DNA from: an uncultured Peptococcaceae bacterium
GTDB lineage: Bacteria; Bacillota; Peptococcia; Peptococcales; Peptococcaceae
Assembly: GCA_902492275.1 (NCBI GenBank)
Contig: CABUKW010000149.1
Coordinates: 1-6,838 of the forward strand
Direction: 5' to 3'
DNA: 6,838 nucleotides
Shown here piece by piece: positions 1 through 5,477 of the stretch. The translations under genes and the position numbers were made by a program. The number at the start of each line of letters is the position of its first letter. Positions within the stretch are counted from its first letter, which is position 1. The notes beneath the pieces were generated by a model that was given only the letters and a program-made list of their open reading frames with translations, ran no database searches and was not told the DNA's origin.

Positions 1-1
1 C

Positions 2-910
2 GCCGCCTACTACCCCAACAGGAATTTTTACGCCAGCTTTTTTCACAGCTGCACTATACTGTGCATTATGACCAGCTGGTAAATAATGACTAGGGAAAAT
101 ATCGGGCCGGCTGGCAGGATTCATTCGATTGCCGCAAGTCATGTGTACCATATCGATGAAATCTTCCAACATTTTAACCTGCTCAATAGCTTCTTCAATT
201 TCAATCCCGCCGGGCGTCATCTCAGAACCGCTGAGCCGCACATCTATTAATAAAGTATCGCCTACTTTTTGTCGAATTCGTTCCACCACCATACGTGGAA
301 AACGCATGCGGTTTTCCACACTGCCGCCATAAGCATCGGTTCGTTTATTAAACAACGGAGAAAGAAAACTGGACATCAGCCAGCCATGGGCAAAATGCAG
401 ACAGATTAAATCAAACCCGCTGCGTTTTACCAAGGCTGCCGCCTCCGCATACATGTCTGCCACCTCTTCCATATCGTCTGGCGTCATGGCCTGCACCTCT
501 ACGCCGCCTGGCATGGTCAACGCACTGGCACTCATGATTTTTTTGCCGCCGCCCGGTTTCATCCAGGCACCTTGATGATAAATTTCGCAGCCAGTTTTTG
601 CACCGTAAAGATGGGCGTACTGATTGAGAAAATGACAACTCATAAACTTATCTTCGTTAGCCAAACTCAAGGAGCGTCCGTTATTTTCCAGCATAGGGAT
701 TACAACCTTCGCTTGTACCAATCCGAAGCCACCTTTGGCAAAATTGCCATACAAATTGACGCCGAAATCATTTAACGCTCCATCGGTATCTTGTGCTAAT
801 GGGCAACCCATAGGCGCAGTAAAAATTCTGTTTTTAAATTCAATTTGATTTTTTCCTGCAACCAACGGTTCAAACAAATGAGGATATTTTTCTTTATAAA
901 CTGGTTTCAT
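2..910 (-). CDS. Old yellow enzyme family NADH:flavin oxidoreductase (enoate / 2,4-dienoyl-CoA reductase-like), 3' end outside window
   Basis: An uninterrupted reading frame runs from ATG at 910 to the window edge: 303 codons with no stop, so the C-terminus is missing. The visible part is an FMN-binding TIM barrel of the old yellow enzyme family, which reduces activated C=C bonds. Seen: YPHLFEPL near residue 9, YHQGAW (111-116), HFAHGW (172-177), then FLSPLFNKRTDAYGGS and ENRMRFPR, and VKIPVGVVG at the end. It is a paralogue of the gene upstream; over residues 167-302 about 80 of 136 positions match by eye, while the N-terminal third is more divergent. It starts 19 bp after that gene's stop, so the two are probably cotranscribed. 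The ribosome site is modest: GGGA about 6 nt from the ATG, or AGAAAGG about 12 nt away. The canonical OYE Tyr is Trp177. Whether the Fe-S and FAD domains follow cannot be seen. Family is secure; substrate is unknown. Confidence 0.93.
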   Translation of the reverse strand, partial: MKPVYKEKYPHLFEPLVAGKNQIEFKNRIFTAPMGCPLAQDTDGALNDFGVNLYGNFAKGGFGLVQAKVVIPMLENNGRSLSLANEDKFMSCHFLNQYAHLYGAKTGCEIYHQGAWMKPGGGKKIMSASALTMPGGVEVQAMTPDDMEEVADMYAEAAALVKRSGFDLICLHFAHGWLMSSFLSPLFNKRTDAYGGSVENRMRFPRMVVERIRQKVGDTLLIDVRLSGSEMTPGGIEIEEAIEQVKMLEDFIDMVHMTCGNRMNPASRPDIFPSHYLPAGHNAQYSAAVKKAGVKIPVGVVGG

Positions 911-929
911 AATCATTCCCGACCTTTCT

Positions 930-2912
930 CTATAATATCAATGCAGCGTCAAAACCTGTGGAAACAGCGCCGAAAACAGTACCGACCTTCTTGCAGTCCC
1001 CGACGGCAATCACATCATAGGCACTGCCTTCAAAGCTATCGCGCACTTGAGCGCGAGATTGCATACCAGAAGCAAGAATCACAGTCTCAGCAGCAAAGGC
1101 TTTGGTATTTCCCGCACGATCAGCAGCTTCAACGCCCTTTTCAGTAATCGCAGTACAACGCAAACCGGTTTCTATACAAATCTGCGGATCTCGCTGCATA
1201 AAATCCAATGTACGAACACGCTCGGTAAAGATTGCTTCTGGTGCCAATTCTTCGCCCATTTCTAAAATGGTAACCTGCTTGCCATGCTTGGACAAATGCA
1301 AGGACAATTCACAACCGACCATACCGCCGCCAATGATTACAACGCTGTCACCTAAGCAATCTTCATGGCCAAATACCTCTAACGCTGTCATCACGTTTTT
1401 CCCGTTCACACCAGTAATTGGTGGAATAAATGGTTCCGCACCTACTGCCACAATGACTGCGTCTGCACCTTCTGCATAAACCTGTTCCGGCGTAGCTTCT
1501 ACCCCTAGTTTGACAGCAATCGGCGCTTTCTCCACTTGACGAATCAGATATTCCCGGAACGCTTTCATTTCCCGTTTAAACCATACATAATCAGCATAAA
1601 ATAACTGACCGCCCAATTTCCATTCTTTTTCATATAAAATCACTTCATGACCTCTTGTACTGGCTTCCAAAGCCGCCTGCATACCAGCCACGCCGCCGCC
1701 GATGACAACAATTTTTTTACGGCGTGTTGCCGGTGGGAAATTTTTACGCATAGCGCCGTGTCCAAATAACGGATTAACAGAACAAGTGCTTTCACCAGTA
1801 GCATCCTTTCCCAAAGATAAATCGCCACATCGGCAACATTTGATACAAGGACGGATATCTTCCTCTCGCCCGGCCCGTACTTTCTCTGCCCAATCGAAAT
1901 CTGCAATAAAGTTTCTTGCCATTACCACATAATCGGCCTGTCCCTGTGCTAGAATTCGTTCTGCCACCGCCGGACTATTGATGTTGCCAACTACACCAAC
2001 TGGAATTTTTACGCCAGCTTTTTTGATTGCCTCCGATAATGGCGCATTATGACCTGGCTCAGTAAAATGGTCGGCGCCGATATAACCTCTGGTTAACGGT
2101 TCCAACCGCGTACCGCTGGATACATGCACCATATCCACAAATTCTTCTAACATTTTTACAATCTCAACCGTATCTTGAATTTTCAGACCATTGAGCGTCA
2201 TTTCATCGCCGCTCAACCGCAATTCCAACAAGAAGTCCTTCCCGACAGCCTGACGTACACGCTGCAGCACCATTCTTGGAAAACGTACACGATTTTCCAG
2301 ACTCCCGCCATATTTGTCCGTACGATGATTAAACATCGGCGATAAAAAGCCTCCAAACAACCAGCCATGGCCATAGTGCAACATTGCCATATCCAAGCCG
2401 CCTCGTTTTGCCAATAAACAAGCTTTGGCAATGTTTTCAGCCACCAATTCCATATCTTCTTCTGTCATTTCTCTGGATAAGATACCATTTGGCATCCTGC
2501 ATGCCGAAGCTCCCATAGGTCCCAAATGTCCTTCATTAAACCTTGGAGATGCAAACTGACCAGAATGATTAAATTCAATAGATGCCAATGCGCCATAAGC
2601 ATGGACATAAGTGGAATACCAATGCAAGCTTTGCAATGCTTTTTCACTATAACAATCCACATGACCTTCATGCGCAGTGCTATTCAGTGCATCAATTTTC
2701 CCTTCTCCGATGGTTACAACGGCCGCTCCGCCTCTGGCTCGATCACCATAAACCAGAACTCCCCGTTCATTTAACAAATCCTGATGATCTGTGGTAATGC
2801 CGTGATGAGTGGGCGCTGCCACAATACGATTTTTTAATGCTTTCCCACTTACCTTTAGCTTCTGAAACAGATGCGGATACTGTTCCTGATAAAGCTGTAC
2901 TGGTTTTTCCAT
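930..2912 (-). CDS. FMN/FAD/4Fe-4S NADH:flavin oxidoreductase (enoate / 2,4-dienoyl-CoA reductase family)
   Basis: Complete 660-aa protein, the usual size for anaerobic enoate reductases, FadH-like dienoyl-CoA reductases and the bile-acid enzymes BaiCD/BaiH. These pass electrons from NAD(P)H via FAD and a 4Fe-4S cluster to FMN, which reduces a C=C bond. Seen in order: TIM barrel (about 1-345) with NHSGQF (115-120), HYGHGW (179-184) and FLSPMFNHRTDKYGGS; an Fe-S site with Cys356, Cys359, Cys360, Cys362 and Cys377; an FAD-binding Rossmann motif GGGVAG (405-410) after KKIVVI; an NAD(P)H motif GGGMVG (528-533); and a late FAD contact VIAVGDC (634-640). The ATG at 2912 has AGGGGG eight nt upstream. 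It is first in a probable operon with the paralogue at 2-910 and is divergent from the LysR gene, which probably controls it. No signal peptide, so cytoplasmic. The OYE Tyr is Trp184. Substrate cannot be assigned; a cinnamate/enoate or bile-acid role is only possible. Confidence 0.95.
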   Translation of the reverse strand: MEKPVQLYQEQYPHLFQKLKVSGKALKNRIVAAPTHHGITTDHQDLLNERGVLVYGDRARGGAAVVTIGEGKIDALNSTAHEGHVDCYSEKALQSLHWYSTYVHAYGALASIEFNHSGQFASPRFNEGHLGPMGASACRMPNGILSREMTEEDMELVAENIAKACLLAKRGGLDMAMLHYGHGWLFGGFLSPMFNHRTDKYGGSLENRVRFPRMVLQRVRQAVGKDFLLELRLSGDEMTLNGLKIQDTVEIVKMLEEFVDMVHVSSGTRLEPLTRGYIGADHFTEPGHNAPLSEAIKKAGVKIPVGVVGNINSPAVAERILAQGQADYVVMARNFIADFDWAEKVRAGREEDIRPCIKCCRCGDLSLGKDATGESTCSVNPLFGHGAMRKNFPPATRRKKIVVIGGGVAGMQAALEASTRGHEVILYEKEWKLGGQLFYADYVWFKREMKAFREYLIRQVEKAPIAVKLGVEATPEQVYAEGADAVIVAVGAEPFIPPITGVNGKNVMTALEVFGHEDCLGDSVVIIGGGMVGCELSLHLSKHGKQVTILEMGEELAPEAIFTERVRTLDFMQRDPQICIETGLRCTAITEKGVEAADRAGNTKAFAAETVILASGMQSRAQVRDSFEGSAYDVIAVGDCKKVGTVFGAVSTGFDAALIL

Positions 2913-2920
2913 AGTTCTTG

Positions 2921-2926
2921 CCCCCT
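2921..2926 (-). promoter_or_regulatory. Ribosome binding site of the 660-aa reductase
   Basis: On the minus strand this reads AGGGGG, eight nucleotides before the ATG at 2912. It supports that start codon. Confidence 0.7.
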
Positions 2927-2967
2927 ATTAATTATTTCAATATGTTTCATATTTTCTTTGTATATGT

Positions 2968-2973
2968 ATTATA
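2968..2973 (-). promoter_or_regulatory. Predicted -10 of the reductase operon promoter
   Basis: The minus strand reads TATAAT, a perfect -10 hexamer, which predicts a start of transcription near 2961 and a leader of about 48 nt. The region 17 bp further upstream (2991-2996) reads TATGCA on the minus strand, only 3 of 6 matches to TTGACA. A good -10 with a poor -35 is typical of activator-dependent promoters, and a LysR-type dyad lies at the matching distance. AT-rich surroundings make a chance match possible. Confidence 0.55.
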
Positions 2974-3017
2974 TAAAAGCCTGATTTTTTTGCATAGAAG
3001 ACAGTTTCGGGATGCTT

Positions 3018-3038
3018 ATTGTCGAAAAATTCGACAAT
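3018..3038. promoter_or_regulatory. Probable LysR-type regulator operator (perfect 9-3-9 dyad with T-N11-A)
   Basis: ATTGTCGAA at 3018-3026 and TTCGACAAT at 3030-3038 are perfect inverted repeats separated by AAA. T3022 and A3034 form the T-N11-A core of LysR-family recognition sites. The centre (3028) is about 67 bp upstream of the predicted reductase transcription start (2961), the usual position of the recognition site at activated promoters, and about 76 bp upstream of the predicted regulator start. There is no T-run on either side, so it is not a terminator. The adjacent regulator gene is the obvious candidate to bind it. Confidence 0.75.
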
Positions 3039-3068
3039 CTCATTTATTCGTTGTTCAAAATCCCAGGG

Positions 3069-3097
3069 TAGACAAAGCAAGAGAAAAGTTCTATACT
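3069..3097 (+). promoter_or_regulatory. Predicted sigma-70-type promoter of the LysR regulator gene
   Basis: TAGACA at 3069-3074 and TATACT at 3092-3097 each match the consensus at 5 of 6 bases, with an optimal 17-bp spacer. The start of transcription would be near 3104, leaving a leader of about 30 nt before the ATG at 3134. This placement also argues against any translation start upstream of 3104. Confidence 0.7.
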
Positions 3098-3120
3098 CAA
3101 TTCATAGTGATTGATTACGT

Positions 3121-3126
3121 GGGAGG
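3121..3126 (+). promoter_or_regulatory. Ribosome binding site that fixes the LysR start
   Basis: GGGAGG lies seven nucleotides before the ATG at 3134. The in-frame ATG at 2918 has no comparable site, so this decides the start. Confidence 0.85.
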
Positions 3127-3133
3127 ATTTGTT

Positions 3134-4081
3134 ATGCGTTTAGAGCATTTGCGCTATCTCTTGGAAATTGACCGTTGCCATTCCATCAATAAAGCAGCGC
3201 AAAATTTATTCATCGCACACTCTACTTTATCGTATATTTTGCAAAATATCGAAAACGATTTAGGCTATTTAATTTTTGAGCGCTCTAAACAAGGCGTAAT
3301 GCCCACAGTGCAGGGGCAAAAAATTCTAAAGGATATTCAAACCATTTCCAATTTGGTTGACACTTGGACTCTTACAGCCGAACAACAGCCCGCAATCAGC
3401 GGCCATGTGCATATCACCAATTTACCTATCTTCTCTCGAATCTTTCGTTTAGGATTGTTTGTTCGTCTGCAAGAACAATATCCTGATCTGCATCTTCATT
3501 TCCATGAAGCCCAGTTGACATCTCTAGAGGAGTTATTCAGTCTCTTAAAAAAATCAACTTCTCGCATTTTTCTGGGACCATTAACTGAAGAAGAACAGCA
3601 CATTTTTGAAACACGATTTACTGATGATGCAGCTTGGAATTACTGCTGTATTAACGTAGACACCATGGCCCTGTTTGTCAGCGGCAACAATCCTTTCGCC
3701 CAGCGGAAATACTTACAACCAGAAGAACTCCACGCATTGCCGATGTTATTCTATCCGAATGTTGATAAAAAGTTTGGATACCATGCTATTCTGAAATATT
3801 TTTCTGCTACCCAAACCTATACCATGAGCACTTCTGATTTGATTTTAAATATGGTAGCAGATGATGCTTGTACAGCATTGGCCAGCCGTTTATTGCTTTC
3901 CGATTCTCCATTATTAAAAAATGGCCAAATTATACAACTGCCAATCGCTGGGTACCCCATGTCCATGATTTACTATTTACTGTTTCCTGCTGAAACGCAA
4001 ATCTCGCCTGCTGAAAAAATTGTTGCATCTGCTATTCAGGAAGCCTTTGCCCAATTGGAAGAAAAATTTTTAAATTGCTAG
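3134..4081 (+). CDS. LysR-family transcriptional regulator
   Basis: A 315-aa DNA-binding regulator of normal LysR length. The N-terminus (MRLEHLRYLLEI) starts the winged helix-turn-helix; residues 17-50 show the family pattern of SINKAAQNLFIAHSTLSYI followed by IENDLGYLIFERS, and PTVQGQKIL (57-65) corresponds to the usual LTxxG segment. A linker helix follows and, from about residue 90, a periplasmic-binding-protein-like effector domain. The frame is open upstream to an ATG at 2918, but the start at 3134 is chosen because it has GGGAGG at seven nt, lies just after a good promoter, and is where the family homology begins. The gene is divergent from the reductase pair with a dyad operator in the gap, the classical layout in which a LysR protein activates its neighbour in response to a pathway compound. 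The effector is unknown. The gene is A+T rich compared with the acyltransferase genes to the right. Confidence 0.93.
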   Translation: MRLEHLRYLLEIDRCHSINKAAQNLFIAHSTLSYILQNIENDLGYLIFERSKQGVMPTVQGQKILKDIQTISNLVDTWTLTAEQQPAISGHVHITNLPIFSRIFRLGLFVRLQEQYPDLHLHFHEAQLTSLEELFSLLKKSTSRIFLGPLTEEEQHIFETRFTDDAAWNYCCINVDTMALFVSGNNPFAQRKYLQPEELHALPMLFYPNVDKKFGYHAILKYFSATQTYTMSTSDLILNMVADDACTALASRLLLSDSPLLKNGQIIQLPIAGYPMSMIYYLLFPAETQISPAEKIVASAIQEAFAQLEEKFLNC

Positions 4082-4160
4082 CAAAATAACAACGACATTT
4101 CCCACCAGCCATTTCTTTCTTGAAAACTGATACAAAAGAACTAGATTATCTTTGCAATAG

Positions 4161-4204
4161 AAAGCCTCCCGCAGCACGGCTATAACCGATTGCGGGAGGC
4201 TTTT
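4161..4204. terminator. Strong, probably bidirectional intrinsic terminator
   Basis: GCCTCCCGCA (4164-4173) pairs perfectly with TGCGGGAGGC (4191-4200), enclosing a 17-nt loop that can form a small CGG/CCG inner stem. TTTT follows on the plus strand (4201-4204), and AAA precedes the left arm, giving a short U-run on the minus strand too. It lies between the convergent regulator gene (ends 4081) and the DHHW gene (ends 4232) and can serve both. The rest of 4082-4231 shows no gene or other signal that I can support. Confidence 0.88.
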
Positions 4205-4231
4205 ATGCCTGCATGGCATCTACTTATCTTA

Positions 4232-5465
4232 TCACGTTTCATTCATCAATGCTTCCAACATAGACCCATAAGCCGTTGTTGCTGTCACTTTCATATAATC
4301 CAGCAACAGAAAATCGGTCACACTGTATTGTGTCAATAGTTGGGCCAAGTCCTCCTGACAGGTACGCGGGTCAATAGCTACGATGGTTTCATAGCCTGCC
4401 GCCAGCCATGGCACCAATGCATTGCCGTAGGAATCCTTTACCACAGCCAGCACCCGGCCATTTTGAGCATCTCCCTCCACCACCGTATAAGGATAATCGC
4501 CACTGATGAAGATACCATAGTCGGCTTTCCCGGCGTTGAAGTTTTCATTCAGCATAGGCGCTTGAAAGGATTTTTTTCTGCCCGTCCTCATAATAATACA
4601 TGGTCGCCCGATTGTGATGCCCTAACCGTACATAGTAAACCACGTCTTCAAGATGCTGCTCTAACTGAGCTGTGAGATGATTCAGAGCCAACTGGCCCAG
4701 ATAGCCCGACATGGTATGCACTTCATATTGCTCCAGCGCCGGCAGCGTTATACCTGCCGCTTCGGCAAATGCCTGAGCGCCATAATATGCGCCCAACGCC
4801 GTCCAATGATGGTCGGTGCGGAAATAAACAGGCTCTGCCTGGTGCTGCTCCAGCCTTGTATACACATCAATGGTCCTGATGCGGCTGTCCAACTGCCCGT
4901 ATACCTGCCAAATGGCCTGCTGCTGATTATCCGATAGCTGCCGGTATTGCTGTTCCTCAAAGGCAATCCGCATAGGCACCAGCATGTGATACATCCTTAT
5001 CTGTTCCGGCAGCCAATCGGCATAGGCATTGACCGCCCGGGCATAGCTGTCGCAAGCCTGACTGTCATAGTGATACAGCTCCAGCAAACGATCCTCCAAA
5101 ACCAGCAGCTCCTGCTTGGCCCCGTCCTGCGCTGCCTGAGCGCCCTGCTGCACCCCCACATCGGCAGTGGTTTCCACAATCTGCACCGAAGCAGCCTTCC
5201 CACTGCAAGCCATAGCCTGCTCTGCCGTTTCCGCCGCCTGCAGAAACAACGCTCTGCCCGGTACATGATCGCTGAGATAGTCCTCCCATTGACGGAAATA
5301 GTTGCCGGAAAGATAGTTCTGCACCGAAAGCTGTGGCTTGACCTGTAATGTTCGGTTTTCCTGCTGGGACACCGTCTGTTCGCTAAAGAATGCTCCGATA
5401 TTCAAGCCTGTACAGCATAACGCCAGTACAAGAAAGCCGCTTAAAATCTCTGTCTTGTTCTTCAT
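4232..5465 (-). pseudogene. DHHW / AlgX-AlgJ-like SGNH O-acyltransferase, frameshifted
   Basis: Related proteins work outside the membrane with an AlgI-type MBOAT partner to transfer acetyl groups to polysaccharides. The first frame (from ATG 5465, stop at 4545) gives 306 aa: an N-terminal membrane anchor (about 8-28), QQENRTL near residue 36, GNYFRQWEDYLSDHVPGR, and the signature RTDHHWTALGAYYG with Asp218 and His220. The rest lies in another frame (4232 to about 4570): GKADYGIFISGDYPYTVVEG, then KDSYGNA with the presumed nucleophilic Ser (codon 4430-4432), then ETIVAIDPR. Skipping one A in the A7 run (4571-4577) rejoins them as about 410 aa, a normal family length. As read, the Asp/His and Ser of the active site are on separate products. 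ATG 5465 is preferred to GTG 5474 because GGTGGG lies four nt before it. It starts 12 bp after the AlgI-like stop, so the two are one operon. Family is confident; real mutation versus sequencing error is open. Confidence 0.88.
4571..4577 (-). other. Seven-A homopolymer at the frameshift of the DHHW gene
   Basis: The coding strand reads CAG, then seven A, then TCC. Reading all seven gives Q-K-K-I and a stop 13 codons after the run; reading six gives Q-K-K-S-F-Q-A-P and the conserved C-terminal domain. The join therefore needs loss of one A (or a +1 shift). Confidence 0.85.
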
Positions 5466-5477
5466 CACACCCACCGC

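Noticed and set aside
845..1479. Plus-strand open frames of 72-125 codons opposite the reductase
   Set aside because: Their sequences are low-complexity complements of the FAD/NAD domain coding strand, with no ribosome site or family resemblance.
2913..3133. Riboswitch or small RNA in the divergent gap
   Set aside because: The only strong symmetry is the short dyad, which has no T-run and fits an operator. The leaders are about 30 and 48 nt, too short for known riboswitch classes.
4571..4577. A AAA AAA as a programmed -1 ribosomal frameshift site
   Set aside because: The heptamer resembles a -1 slippery site, but rejoining the two frames needs +1 (or loss of one A). A -1 shift leads to the wrong frame, and no supporting hairpin was noticed downstream.
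4232..4591. Separate 119-aa gene starting at ATG 4591
   Set aside because: It has no ribosome binding site, overlaps the DHHW frame, and its sequence is the expected C-terminal part of the same protein, so it is treated as the broken end of one gene.
4947..5348. 133-codon plus-strand open frame opposite the DHHW gene
   Set aside because: Antisense to a clearly conserved coding region and without a start signal or recognisable motif.
5466..5474. GTG at 5474 as the DHHW start
   Set aside because: It adds only three residues and lies almost directly on the upstream stop with no room for a ribosome site, whereas ATG 5465 has GGTGGG four nt before it and begins a typical MKNK-type anchor.
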